Position numbers and translations under genes: made by a program. A model generated the notes under the pieces. That model ran no database searches, had not been told where the DNA came from, and was given only the letters and a program-made list of their open reading frames with translations. From an uncultured Lachnospiraceae bacterium (GTDB taxonomy: Bacteria; Bacillota; Clostridia; Lachnospirales; Lachnospiraceae): DNA of 64,000 bases. Where the stretch lies: positions 62,001 to 126,000 of the forward strand of contig CABSCP010000005.1 of assembly GCA_902476265.1 (NCBI GenBank), in the 5' to 3' direction. This document shows positions 42,301 through 50,655 of the stretch, in pieces (position 1 is the stretch's first letter; each line of letters begins with the position of its first letter).

Positions 42301-44217
42301 ATGATACTTTCCTGTCAGAATATCGAAAAGGCATTTCTGGAAAAGCAGGTTTTAAAGAACTGCTCTTTCCATATAGAAGATCACGAAAAAGCCGCCATTG
42401 TAGGCTTAAACGGCGCGGGCAAAACCACGCTTCTGCGCATCATCGTAGGGGAAATGGAGGCGGACGGAGGACTTGTAGCCTTTGCCAAAGACAAATCCTT
42501 TGGCTATCTGGCCCAGGATGCCGCCGTGAATACGGAAAACACCATTTACGGGGAACTGCTCTCCGTCAAGCAGCATCTTCTGGATCTGGAAGATCAGATT
42601 CGGGCCACAGAGCTTTCCATGAAACACGCACAGGGCGAGGCGCTGGAAGATAAGATGAAGAAATATGCGGATCTGACCCATGCTTTTGAAATGGAAAACG
42701 GATATGCTTATAAAAGTGAACTGACCGGTGTTTTAAAAGGCCTTGGTTTTTCGGAGGAAGAATTTGACAAACCTGTTTCCACTCTTTCCGGCGGGCAGAA
42801 GACCCGGGTGGCTCTGGGCAAACTGCTTTTGCAAAAACCCGATCTGATCATTTTGGACGAGCCTACCAACCATCTGGACATGTCTTCCATCTCCTGGCTG
42901 GAAACCTACCTTTTAAACTATAAGGGCAGCGTCCTGATCGTCTCCCACGACCGGTATTTCCTGGACAGAATCGCTTCTAAAATCATCGAAATCGACAATA
43001 CCAAAGTGACGGTCTTTTCCGGCAACTATTCCGACTACGCCGCCAAAAAGGAACAGCTCCGTCAGGCGGAATGGAAAGCCTATGTGAATCAGCAGGCGGA
43101 AATCAAACATCAGGAGGAAGTGATCGCAAAGCTCAAATCCTTCAACCGGGAAAAGTCCATCAAACGGGCGGAAAGCCGGGAAAAGATGCTCTCCAAAATC
43201 GAAGTGATCGACAAGCCTGTGGAAGTCCGGGCGGATATGAAAATGGAGTTAAATCCCCGGATTTTGAGCGGCAACGATGTGCTCACCGTGGAGCATCTGG
43301 CAAAATCGTTTGACGCTGCGCCCCTCTTTGAAGATCTTTCCTTTGAGATCAAACGGGGCGAACATGTGGCTATCATCGGGGACAACGGCACCGGGAAAAC
43401 CACAATTTTAAAAATTATCAACGGTATCCTGGATGCGGATGGCGGCACGGTCCGTCTGGGCAGCAAAGTGCAGGTGGGTTATTATGATCAGGAGCACCAT
43501 GTGCTGCATCCGGATAAGACGCTGTTTGAAGAGCTTTCCGATGCCTACCCGTCCTTAAATAACACGGAAATCCGCAATACGCTGGCGGCCTTCCTTTTTA
43601 CCGGGGAAGATGTTTTCAAACGCATCAAAGACCTCTCCGGCGGAGAACGGGGGCGGGTGTCTTTGGCAAAGCTGATGCTGTCCGAATCCAATTTTCTGAT
43701 TCTGGACGAGCCCACCAACCATCTGGACATCGCCTCCAAAGAAATTCTGGAGGATGCCATCAACAGTTATGGGGGCACGGTGCTTTACGTTTCCCATGAC
43801 CGTTACTTCATCAACCGGACCGCTCACCGGATTCTGGAGCTGTCCGCCAAAAGCCTGACCCAATATCTGGGCAATTATGATTACTATCTGGAAAAAAGGG
43901 CAGCGCTGCCGGAGGTTATGCCTGAGGCAGGACAGGCACCCCAGGAAGCCGTCCCTTCTGTCTCCGTTTCCAAACTCACCTGGCAGGAACAAAAGGAAAA
44001 GGAAGCCGCCCGCCGGAAAAAGGAAAATGCCCTGAAGAAATGTGAAGAGCGGATCACGGCCCTGGAACAAAGGGATAAGGAAATCGACGAAGAAATGTCA
44101 AATCCCGCCATCGCCACCGATGTGGCGGCGCTTCAGACCCTGACAAAAGAAAAGGAAGAAATCTCAGAAGAACTCCTCCTTCTGATGGAAGAATGGGAAA
44201 CCCTGAGCGAATCCTGA
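42301..44217 (+). CDS. ABC-F family ATP-binding protein
   Basis: A soluble tandem-ABC ATPase that acts on the ribosome; members rescue stalled translation or protect against antibiotics. Two ABC domains are seen: Walker A 'GLNGAGKTTL' and 'GDNGTGKTTI', signatures LSGGQKTRV and LSGGERGRV, and Walker B-Glu 'LIILDEPTNHLD' twice. They are joined by a basic linker ('KSFNREKSIKRAESREKM') and followed by a long charged C-terminal coiled coil. 638 aa from the ATG at 42301 (GAGAGG 6 bp before). The family branch, housekeeping (YdiF-like) or resistance, cannot be settled here; the linker is not unusually long. Confidence 0.92.
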   Translation: MILSCQNIEKAFLEKQVLKNCSFHIEDHEKAAIVGLNGAGKTTLLRIIVGEMEADGGLVAFAKDKSFGYLAQDAAVNTENTIYGELLSVKQHLLDLEDQIRATELSMKHAQGEALEDKMKKYADLTHAFEMENGYAYKSELTGVLKGLGFSEEEFDKPVSTLSGGQKTRVALGKLLLQKPDLIILDEPTNHLDMSSISWLETYLLNYKGSVLIVSHDRYFLDRIASKIIEIDNTKVTVFSGNYSDYAAKKEQLRQAEWKAYVNQQAEIKHQEEVIAKLKSFNREKSIKRAESREKMLSKIEVIDKPVEVRADMKMELNPRILSGNDVLTVEHLAKSFDAAPLFEDLSFEIKRGEHVAIIGDNGTGKTTILKIINGILDADGGTVRLGSKVQVGYYDQEHHVLHPDKTLFEELSDAYPSLNNTEIRNTLAAFLFTGEDVFKRIKDLSGGERGRVSLAKLMLSESNFLILDEPTNHLDIASKEILEDAINSYGGTVLYVSHDRYFINRTAHRILELSAKSLTQYLGNYDYYLEKRAALPEVMPEAGQAPQEAVPSVSVSKLTWQEQKEKEAARRKKENALKKCEERITALEQRDKEIDEEMSNPAIATDVAALQTLTKEKEEISEELLLLMEEWETLSES

Positions 44218-44244
44218 ATGGTTCCCGTCAAAAAAAAGTGCAGA

Positions 44245-44277
44245 AAATAAGAAACGGTACCAATCCGTTTCTTATTT
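44245..44277. terminator. bidirectional intrinsic terminator between ABC-F and gtrA-like genes
   Basis: A 13-bp perfect stem (arms 44245-44257 and 44265-44277) with a 7-base loop, and a T-run continuing to 44281 on the plus strand. The A-rich 5' arm gives U-richness on the other strand, so it serves both convergent genes. Confidence 0.85.
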
Positions 44278-44298
44278 TTTTGCATTCTTCCGAACGGC

Positions 44299-44730
44299 TC
44301 AGATTTGTGTCTCTGGCTTTTTTTCGATAAAAATCTTCCGGGTAATAAAATTGTAAACCATCACAACCCCCGTTGCGAAGGGCTTGACGATGATATAGGA
44401 ACGGCTCCAGAAGGGATCCAGCACGCTGGTGCCGGCCCAGAGCACGATCTGGTTGATGATCAGACCGCCCACGCTCAGGGCGAAGAACACCACAAATTCT
44501 TTGACCTTACTTTTCTGCTTGTCCGTTTCAAATACAAAAATGATGCTCAGAATATAGTTAACGATGGCGGACACCGTAAACGCCAGGAAATTGGCAACCA
44601 GCACCGGCAGGTGCGCCGCCTCGCGCAGCAGGATCAGCAGGCCGTATTCGATGAAGAAACACAGAAAGCCCACAGCCCCGAATTTGATGATCTGCTGTAC
44701 CAGTTTGGAATTCATTATTTTCTTAATCAA
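44299..44730 (-). CDS. GtrA family membrane protein, TTG start
   Basis: A small (143 aa) four-helix membrane protein of the GtrA group, often involved in moving lipid-linked sugars across the membrane for cell-wall or teichoic-acid glycosylation. It has 'KFGAVGFLCFFIEYGLLILL' as the first helix and a 'NFITRKIFIF'-like C-terminal motif (here NFITRKIFIEKKPE). The TTG has GAGGGA 6 bp upstream. No glycosyltransferase partner is adjacent. It lies 16 bp after icd and is probably read from the same transcript. Confidence 0.85.
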   Translation of the reverse strand: MIKKIMNSKLVQQIIKFGAVGFLCFFIEYGLLILLREAAHLPVLVANFLAFTVSAIVNYILSIIFVFETDKQKSKVKEFVVFFALSVGGLIINQIVLWAGTSVLDPFWSRSYIIVKPFATGVVMVYNFITRKIFIEKKPETQI

Positions 44731-44746
44731 AATCTGTCCCTCTTTT

Positions 44747-45952
44747 TCACATGGTTTCTAAAGTCTTACGGATTTCTTTAATGAAATCCCTGCTGTTTAA
44801 AACAGTCACATCTTTCAAAGAAGTGATCTGGGCCAGATCTTTTGTCATGCGCCCGCTTTCAATCGTTGCCACAGTGGCTTTCTCCAGCTTGTCCGCAAAG
44901 GCGCAAAGCGCCGGAATGTCATCCAGCTCGCCCCGTTTTCTCAAAGCGCCTGTCCAGGCAAAAATAGTGGCCACGGAATTGGTGGAAGTCTCTTCCCCCT
45001 TTAAATGCTTGTAATAGTGCCGCTGTACCGTTCCATGGGCCGCCTCATACTCATAGACGCCGGAAGGAGAAACCAGCACGGAAGTCATCATGGCCAGGGA
45101 GCCGAAAGCGGAGCTGACCATGTCGCTCATCACATCACCGTCATAATTCTTGCAGGCCCAGATAAATCCGCCTTTCGCTTTCATCACGCGGGCAACCGCA
45201 TCGTCAATCAGCGTGTAAAAATATTCAATTCCCAGGGCTTCAAATTTTTCCGCATATTCGGCATCATAAATTTCCTGGAAAATATCCTTAAAGGTATGGT
45301 CATATTTTTTGGAAATGGTATCCTTGGTGGCAAACCAGAGATCCTGCTTCGTATCCACCGCATAGTTAAAGCAGGCTCTGGCGAAGCTGGAAATGGATTG
45401 TTCCGTATTGTGCATACCCTGAAGGATTCCCGCTCCGGTGAAATTATGGATCAGTTCTCTCGTCTCGGTGCCGTCTTCAGCTGTGAACACCAGTTCCGCC
45501 TTCCCGGGGCCGGGAACCTTGATTTCCGCATTCTTGTAGACATCGCCGTAGGCATGACGGGCAAGGGTGATGGGTTTTTCCCAGTTGCGCACGCAGGGCT
45601 CAATCCCTTTTACCAGAATGGGCGCCCGGAATACGGTGCCGTCCAGCATGGCCCTTATCGTCCCGTTGGGGCTCTTCCACATTTCCTTTAAATTATATTC
45701 CTTCACCCGCGCTGCATTGGGGGTGATGGTGGCGCATTTCACCGCCACGCCGTATTTTAATGTAGCATTGGCACAATCCACGGTGACCTGGTCATCCGTC
45801 TCATTGCGGTGTGCCAGTCCCAGATCGTAGTACTCTGTCTTTAAGTCAATATAAGGAAGCAAAAGCTCGTCCTTGATCATCTGCCAGAGAATCCTTGTCA
45901 TTTCGTCGCCGTCCATCTCTACTAACGGCGTCTTCATCTGAATTTTATCCAT
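44747..45952 (-). CDS. icd: NADP-dependent isocitrate dehydrogenase (eukaryotic-like type)
   Basis: It decarboxylates isocitrate to 2-oxoglutarate with NADP+. The 401-aa homodimeric type is recognised by 'PLVEMDGDEMTRILWQMIK', 'ATITPNAARVKEYNLKEMW', 'SPNGTIRAMLDGTVFR' and 'WACKNYDGDVMSDMVSSAFG', with 'YEYEAAHGTVQRHYYKHLKG' near the end. With the citrate synthase two genes upstream it supplies 2-oxoglutarate, and so glutamate, by a partial oxidative TCA branch; aconitase is not in the window. The ATG has GGAGAG upstream. Confidence 0.95.
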   Translation of the reverse strand: MDKIQMKTPLVEMDGDEMTRILWQMIKDELLLPYIDLKTEYYDLGLAHRNETDDQVTVDCANATLKYGVAVKCATITPNAARVKEYNLKEMWKSPNGTIRAMLDGTVFRAPILVKGIEPCVRNWEKPITLARHAYGDVYKNAEIKVPGPGKAELVFTAEDGTETRELIHNFTGAGILQGMHNTEQSISSFARACFNYAVDTKQDLWFATKDTISKKYDHTFKDIFQEIYDAEYAEKFEALGIEYFYTLIDDAVARVMKAKGGFIWACKNYDGDVMSDMVSSAFGSLAMMTSVLVSPSGVYEYEAAHGTVQRHYYKHLKGEETSTNSVATIFAWTGALRKRGELDDIPALCAFADKLEKATVATIESGRMTKDLAQITSLKDVTVLNSRDFIKEIRKTLETM

Positions 45953-45984
45953 CGCTTCTCTCCTGTCTGCCGCATGGCGGCCCT

Positions 45985-46698
45985 TTATGGTTCATCGCAG
46001 GCATCCGACAGCCCGCTAAGTAACATATTAGCATAAGCGTTCTTCATATGCAAGGTGGCAAGCGCTTCCGCCCGGTCCGCATCCTTTTCCTGTATGGCTT
46101 CCATAATCTGACGGTGTTCTCCTACGGATTCCAGTCCCCTGGTGTTGTCGGAGAGGTTTCTTTTGCGCACCCGCTTGACATATTCATGAAAATCCCGCAG
46201 CTGATGCTGCAACATTTTGCTGCTGCAGGCCTCATAGAGAATTTCGTGGAACCGGTCATCCAGTTCCGTCAGCTGCCCGGCATGGTTTTTCCTGGCATGG
46301 AATTCGGAAAGATAGATATTTTCCTCCAGAATCTCCATCTGTTCCGGTGAAATATGGGCAGTTGCCCAACGCGCGCATAACCCTTCCAAAAGGGCGCGGA
46401 TGGCATAAATATCGGCCACGTCCTTTTTGGTGATCCCGGTCACATAAGCGCCTTTGTTGGGAATAATGGAAATCAGGCCTTCCAGTTCCAGCTGACGCAG
46501 CGCTTCCCGCACCGGCGTCCTGGAAACTCCCATTTCCTCCCCGATTGCGACTTCTTTTAATTCTTCATGATCCTTATATTTTCCGCTTAAAATATCATCC
46601 CGGAGGCGGTGAAATACCCGCCCCCGGAGGGAAAAACGATCCGTCACTTCTTCTTTCACATCATGCTGGCTCATCATTACCTCTTTTTCTTCATCCAC
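45985..46698 (-). CDS. GntR-family regulator, FadR/FCD subgroup
   Basis: A 237-aa repressor with an N-terminal winged helix ('LRDDILSGKYKDHEELKEVA' then 'MGVSRTPVREALRQLELEGL') and an all-helical FCD ligand-binding domain whose metal-site residues are suggested by 'ELDDRFHEILYEACS' and later 'VGEHRQIMEAI'. It lies between the citrate synthase and icd genes. A 12-bp palindrome typical of FCD-GntR sites covers the operon promoter, so it probably represses its own operon in response to a TCA-related acid. Two start codons are plausible (46698 and 46674), each with an SD. Confidence 0.88.
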   Translation of the reverse strand: MDEEKEVMMSQHDVKEEVTDRFSLRGRVFHRLRDDILSGKYKDHEELKEVAIGEEMGVSRTPVREALRQLELEGLISIIPNKGAYVTGITKKDVADIYAIRALLEGLCARWATAHISPEQMEILEENIYLSEFHARKNHAGQLTELDDRFHEILYEACSSKMLQHQLRDFHEYVKRVRKRNLSDNTRGLESVGEHRQIMEAIQEKDADRAEALATLHMKNAYANMLLSGLSDACDEP

Positions 46699-46704
46699 AG
46701 TCCT

Positions 46705-48111
46705 TTATGCCCGGATCAGCTCGATCCCAAGCTTTCTGCAGCTATCGTCGATGACACGAAGCAGTTCCCCGTCGGTTAACACCGTCACGCGTCCGCTCTC
46801 ATATTCCGCATCGACCCATTTCTTCACTTCATGAACCAGTTCGCTGTTCTTATCCACTCTTCTTTCTTCCGGCAGGCGGAAATAAGTGTTGATCCAGTGT
46901 GCGATCCCCGCAAGGCCCGATGTATTGGAAACCGCACACAGCACAGGACGGTTCAAAAACTTATCCGTATCAAATATATTATAAATCTCTTCATTTTTCA
47001 AGAGGCCGTCGGCATGAATGCCCGCTCTTGTCACATTGAAATTCTTTCCCACAAAAGGCGTCCTGGGCGGAATCTCATACCCGATTTCCTTTTCGTAAAA
47101 GTCCGCCAGCTCCGTGATCACACGGGTGTCCATTCCGTTTAAGGTGCCCTTAAGCTGGGCATATTCAAATACCATGGCTTCCAGCGGGGTATTCCCGGTG
47201 CGCTCTCCGATGCCGAACAGAGAGGTGTTGACACCGGAGCAGCCGTACAGCCAGGCCGTGGAAGAATTGACCACCGCCTTATAAAAATCATTGTGTCCGT
47301 GCCACTCCAAAAGTTCATGAGGTACTCCTGCATGGGTGTGCAGCGCATAAATGATCCCCTGTACGCTTCTGGGAATGACGGCGCCCGCATAGTTCACACC
47401 GTAGCCCATGGTATCGCAGGCGCGCACCTTGATGGGAATCTGATACTCCTTCATCAGTTTCATCAGTTCCAGGCAGAAAGGTACCACATAACCGTAAATA
47501 TCCGCCCTTGTGATATCCTCCAGATGGCAGCGGGGGCTGATGCCCTCTTCCAGGCAGTCCCGGATCACGCTCAGATAATGTTCCATCGCCTGCCTTCTGG
47601 TCATCTTCAGCTTCATGAAAATATGGTAGTCGGAGCAGCTCACCAAAATGCCGGTTTCCTTCATGCCGATCTCCTTGACGAGCCTGAAGTCCTCCTTGCT
47701 CGCCCGGATCCAGCTGGTCACTTCCGGAAAGCGGTATCCCCTTTCCATACATTTATATACCGCGTCGCGGTCTTTCTTACTGTAAAGGAAAAACTCACTG
47801 GCACGAATCATCCCGTTTTCTCCGCCCAGCTGGTGCAGATAATCGTAAATCTTCACGATCTGCTCTGTGGAATAAGGGGCCCGGGACTGCTGGCCGTCGC
47901 GGAAGGTGGTATCGGTGATCCAGATATCCTTTGGCATGTCATGAGGTACGATACGGTCATTAAACGGGATTTTAGGGACTTCCGAATAAGGGAACATGTT
48001 CCGGAATACATTGGGTTTGGCCACATCGTCCAGGATATACATATGCTCTTCTATTTCAAGAAGATTCTTCTTTTCATTCATGGTGACGGGACGGCTTGTA
48101 AATGTGTTCAT
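46705..48111 (-). CDS. Re-type citrate synthase / homocitrate-synthase-family protein
   Basis: A DRE-TIM metallolyase-family condensing enzyme of 468 aa. It has 'ITDTTFRDGQQSRAPYS' at the start of the barrel, 'VRACDTMGYGVNYAG' and the metal-binding 'LEWHGHNDFYKAVVNS' (HxH). The family includes 2-isopropylmalate synthase, homocitrate synthase and the Re-citrate synthase of clostridia. The long N-terminal extension and the operon with icd favour citrate formation from acetyl-CoA and oxaloacetate; that is inference from context. The ATG has GGAGAAGG upstream and a strong promoter. Confidence 0.8.
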   Translation of the reverse strand: MNTFTSRPVTMNEKKNLLEIEEHMYILDDVAKPNVFRNMFPYSEVPKIPFNDRIVPHDMPKDIWITDTTFRDGQQSRAPYSTEQIVKIYDYLHQLGGENGMIRASEFFLYSKKDRDAVYKCMERGYRFPEVTSWIRASKEDFRLVKEIGMKETGILVSCSDYHIFMKLKMTRRQAMEHYLSVIRDCLEEGISPRCHLEDITRADIYGYVVPFCLELMKLMKEYQIPIKVRACDTMGYGVNYAGAVIPRSVQGIIYALHTHAGVPHELLEWHGHNDFYKAVVNSSTAWLYGCSGVNTSLFGIGERTGNTPLEAMVFEYAQLKGTLNGMDTRVITELADFYEKEIGYEIPPRTPFVGKNFNVTRAGIHADGLLKNEEIYNIFDTDKFLNRPVLCAVSNTSGLAGIAHWINTYFRLPEERRVDKNSELVHEVKKWVDAEYESGRVTVLTDGELLRVIDDSCRKLGIELIRA

Positions 48112-48170
48112 GGTTCCTTCTCCTTTACATTCTTTCGTATCGAAACGATATTATCTGTAATACGGGTATT

Positions 48171-48199
48171 ATTGTATACAATTATTCAATCTCTGTCAA
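48171..48199 (-). promoter_or_regulatory. promoter of the citrate synthase-gntR-icd operon with GntR-type operator
   Basis: Minus strand: perfect TTGACA at 48194-48199, 17-bp spacer, TACAAT at 48171-48176. The palindrome ATTGTATACAAT (48171-48182) covers the -10 box and fits the TnGTnnnACnA-like sites of FCD-type GntR repressors. Confidence 0.75.
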
Positions 48200-48219
48200 T
48201 CCCTCTTTTGTAAAAAATT

Positions 48220-49137
48220 TTAGTCTTTTAACGCTCTGCCAACCTGAAGCATCCCCCAGCCCTGTTTTCCCCATGCCTCTCCCAGATCCTGAGCATGGTA
48301 TAAGAGCCTCTCTTTGATCTGCTCATTGGAAAAATCCGGATATTTCTGCCATAAAAGCGCCGCGGCTCCGCTGACGGCAGGTACTGCCATGGAAGTGCCG
48401 CTTTTGGTTGTATAAGGATTTTGTACTGCCCCGAAACGGTTTTTCCGAAACAGCGCATTGCAGGAGATCACTCCGGTGCCGGGGGATACGATATCCGGCT
48501 TTTTGATTCTGTTTCCGTCCGGCCCTCTTCCGGAATAATTTTCACAGGCATTCTTTTTATCCGGAAAGGTCTTTCCGTCATGGCAGCCTACGGCAATCAC
48601 ATGCGGGCTTAAACCCAGCGGGGATATGCTGCCCGCTCCCGGTCCCCTGTTCCCCGCTGCCACAACCACAAAAAGCCCGGCTTGCCAGGCTTCCTCCAGC
48701 CAGGATAGCAGTTCTTCCTGCGCCTGTCTTTCTTCTATTTTACCGACTCCTACCGAAATATTTAAAATCCGCGTCCGATAAAGTTTCCGGGTATCGAGCA
48801 CATATCGGATTCCGGCGATCATATCGCTCACACTGCCTTCTCCATTTTCATCCAGCACCTTGCAGGCCACGATCCGGCACCCCGGCGCAACGCCGCTGTA
48901 AAGGCCGTTGGAGCAGCCTCCGTTCCCGCAAAGGCATCCGGCCACATGGGTTCCGTGACCGCTGTCATCATAAGGGCGCGCACTCTGCTTCAGAAAATCT
49001 TTAAACGCCGCCAGTCTGGAGGAAATGTCCGGATGCAGCGCTATCCCGGTATCCAGCAGAGCAGCCGTCACGCCGGTGCCTGTATAGGGAGCCGTTTCCT
49101 GCCTTGTGGCACGGATGACTCTTTTCACACGGTTCAT
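48220..49137 (-). CDS. S8 family subtilisin-like serine protease without propeptide or signal
   Basis: A 305-aa protease with the complete catalytic triad: Asp29 in 'ALLDTGIALHPD', His61 in 'SGHGTHVAGC' and Ser249 in 'SGTSMAVPAVSG', plus the oxyanion Asn163 in 'AAGNRGPG'. It starts almost directly at the catalytic domain, with no signal peptide and no I9 propeptide, so it is probably intracellular, like IspA-type or spore-associated subtilases. It is divergent from the Cys-rich gene; a CATATTCTA hexamer-like box lies in the 150-bp gap, but without a good -35. Confidence 0.9.
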   Translation of the reverse strand: MNRVKRVIRATRQETAPYTGTGVTAALLDTGIALHPDISSRLAAFKDFLKQSARPYDDSGHGTHVAGCLCGNGGCSNGLYSGVAPGCRIVACKVLDENGEGSVSDMIAGIRYVLDTRKLYRTRILNISVGVGKIEERQAQEELLSWLEEAWQAGLFVVVAAGNRGPGAGSISPLGLSPHVIAVGCHDGKTFPDKKNACENYSGRGPDGNRIKKPDIVSPGTGVISCNALFRKNRFGAVQNPYTTKSGTSMAVPAVSGAAALLWQKYPDFSNEQIKERLLYHAQDLGEAWGKQGWGMLQVGRALKD

Positions 49138-49231
49138 CGCAATTATTTCCTTTTTCTTTTAGAATATGACAAAAATACAAAAACGCCTTCCTATCCAAAA
49201 AAGCGAAAAAATATTTTCCGTAATGTTGGAA

Positions 49232-49259
49232 ACAAGGACAAACCGGCCTACATATCATA
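49232..49259 (+). promoter_or_regulatory. sigma-K-like promoter of the Cys-rich gene
   Basis: CATATCATA at 49251-49259 fits the -10 consensus CATAnnnTA of mother-cell sigma-K, and AC at 49232-49233 is 17 bp upstream, as the -35 requires. It is 33 bp before the start codon. The consensus is known from B. subtilis; use here is inferred. Confidence 0.5.
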
Positions 49260-49291
49260 AACCATAAATATCATTTTGGAGGCTCTAAAAA

Positions 49292-49537
49292 ATGAGTGAC
49301 TTATCAGCAACAAACTGTGGATGCAATAATTCTTGTTCCGGTGGCGGAAACAACAGAGCAGGCGGGGACAGCTGCTGGATCATTATCCTTCTGCTGTTAT
49401 GCTGCGGCGGCTTCGGCGGCGGTAACAACGGTTGCGGCTGTGGCTGCGGCGACGGCAATGACGGCGGCTTCGGCGGCGGATGCAGCTGTATCTGGATCAT
49501 CCTTCTTCTGTGCTGCTGCGGTGGCTTCGGCTGCTGA
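49292..49537 (+). CDS. small Cys/Gly-rich protein with two hydrophobic repeats
   Basis: An 81-residue protein with 15 cysteines and very many glycines. Two similar blocks stand out: 'CWIIILLLLCCGGFGGGN' and 'CIWIILLLCCCGGFGC', each a short hydrophobic segment closed by Cys-Cys-Gly-Gly-Phe-Gly, separated by a GCGCGCGDGN spacer. Similar small proteins in clostridia have been auto-annotated as chorion-class high-cysteine protein. I suspect a disulfide-linked spore-coat or surface component, because a sigma-K-like promoter precedes it. The ATG has GGAGG 9 bp upstream and a strong terminator follows. Confidence 0.8.
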   Translation: MSDLSATNCGCNNSCSGGGNNRAGGDSCWIIILLLLCCGGFGGGNNGCGCGCGDGNDGGFGGGCSCIWIILLLCCCGGFGC

Positions 49538-49586
49538 TTGCCCAATCCCGCACATCTGAAAACGGGAGTGCACAGGTTATCGCCAA

Positions 49587-49615
49587 GGCATTGCTCCTTT
49601 TTAAGGGGCAATGCC
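49587..49615 (+). terminator. intrinsic terminator after the Cys-rich gene
   Basis: A 13-bp stem (one G-U pair) with arms at 49587-49599 and 49603-49615 and a 3-base loop, followed by CTTTTCC. Confidence 0.75.
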
Positions 49616-49684
49616 CTTTTCCGTCATAAGAATCAAATCCGGGCATAAAAATAGAAGAAGAACCGGGAAAGGCTGGCCTACAGA

Positions 49685-50290
49685 ATGGAACACAGTGAAA
49701 ACGAAGCGGTCATCGCATTTGATACCCTATATACCCAAAATCACATACAGATTCTAAAGGTGCTGCTCCCCTATTTCGATTCCGAAAAGCGGAAAAACAT
49801 GGCGGTGATGATAAAATTCATGGAGCTGCAATATACCATGGAATATGTGAACCGCCATCCGGCGGATCTGTCCAGCGCCTCCATGGAGCATAAGGACGGG
49901 CAGCCGCCGGATATTGTGGAAATTTTCGGGCAGATTAAGAACTTCTGCACCCCCACGGAACGGGCCATGTTTGAGCAGCTGGCAAATATGAAAAAGAGCA
50001 TGGAAATGTATCAGGAAATGATGGATATGATGCAGTTATTTGGGCAGCTGTCCCCTGACGGGGGATTTTCCCCCTTTGGAACCGGGCCTTTTGGTTCCCC
50101 CGATCCGGAAACGGCCGGCGCTTCCTTCTCTGACGAGGCAGGTGCACCGGGACCGGATTTCCAGAACTTTGGCGGTTTCGGAAATACCAATCCGCTGGAT
50201 ATGCTCAAAGGAATGCTCTCCCCTGAGCAGCAGGCCATGTTTGAAATGTTCCAATCCTCCTTCAGTGAAGGAAACCAAAATAACCAATAG
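49685..50290 (+). CDS. uncharacterised acidic helical protein
   Basis: A 201-aa protein that I do not recognise. The first 130 residues are helical and methionine-rich (for example MKKSMEMYQEMMDMMQLFG). A flexible Gly/Pro/Phe-rich middle follows ('GGFSPFGTGPFGSPDPE'), then a second helical piece 'PLDMLKGMLSPEQQAMFEMF' and a Gln/Asn tail. No signal or membrane segment. The nearest SD (AAAGG) is 12 bp from the ATG, which is long. It is 11 bp ahead of the next small gene and likely works with it. Confidence 0.75.
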   Translation: MEHSENEAVIAFDTLYTQNHIQILKVLLPYFDSEKRKNMAVMIKFMELQYTMEYVNRHPADLSSASMEHKDGQPPDIVEIFGQIKNFCTPTERAMFEQLANMKKSMEMYQEMMDMMQLFGQLSPDGGFSPFGTGPFGSPDPETAGASFSDEAGAPGPDFQNFGGFGNTNPLDMLKGMLSPEQQAMFEMFQSSFSEGNQNNQ

Positions 50291-50301
50291 GAGAGATTTA
50301 T

Positions 50302-50589
50302 ATGAACCAGCAAGGATTCACTCCTGCCTGGATGCAGGAGCCTTCCGTACAAAATATTCCCCGGGAAAAACTGGATTTTCTTCAGAAGCTCGTCTTTGAA
50401 AGCAAGTCCCTTTCCCAAAAAGAGCTGCTTCCCTTTCTGATGGCTCTGGCCCAGAGAAGCAAAGCGGAAAAAATCAATTTTTCACCGGAAGAAATGGATG
50501 CCATCATCGAAGCGATTAAAAAATACAGTACCGCCGACGAAATCACCAAAATGAACCAGATCATGAAACTCATGGCAAAAAAACACTGA
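50302..50589 (+). CDS. uncharacterised small helical protein
   Basis: A 95-aa soluble protein with no family I can name. Pattern: 'PREKLDFLQKLVFESKSLSQ' then 'ELLPFLMALAQRSKAEKINF' and 'EEMDAIIEAIKKYSTADEI', all amphipathic helices, with a lysine-rich end (MKLMAKKH). The ATG has AGGAGAG 6 bp upstream. It follows the acidic 201-aa protein in one transcript. Both lie downstream of the Cys-rich gene but behind its terminator, so a shared job is only possible. Confidence 0.75.
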   Translation: MNQQGFTPAWMQEPSVQNIPREKLDFLQKLVFESKSLSQKELLPFLMALAQRSKAEKINFSPEEMDAIIEAIKKYSTADEITKMNQIMKLMAKKH

Positions 50590-50655
50590 TAAAGGTCGCT
50601 TTTTGGAAACAGATCAGGTATAATGATCGCAAATCTATTTTTGCGAGGTGTTCAC

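Noticed and set aside
49285..49611. A 108-residue proline/glutamine-rich frame opposite the Cys-rich gene
   Set aside because: It is the antisense reading of Gly/Cys codons; the plus-strand gene has the SD, promoter-like element and terminator.
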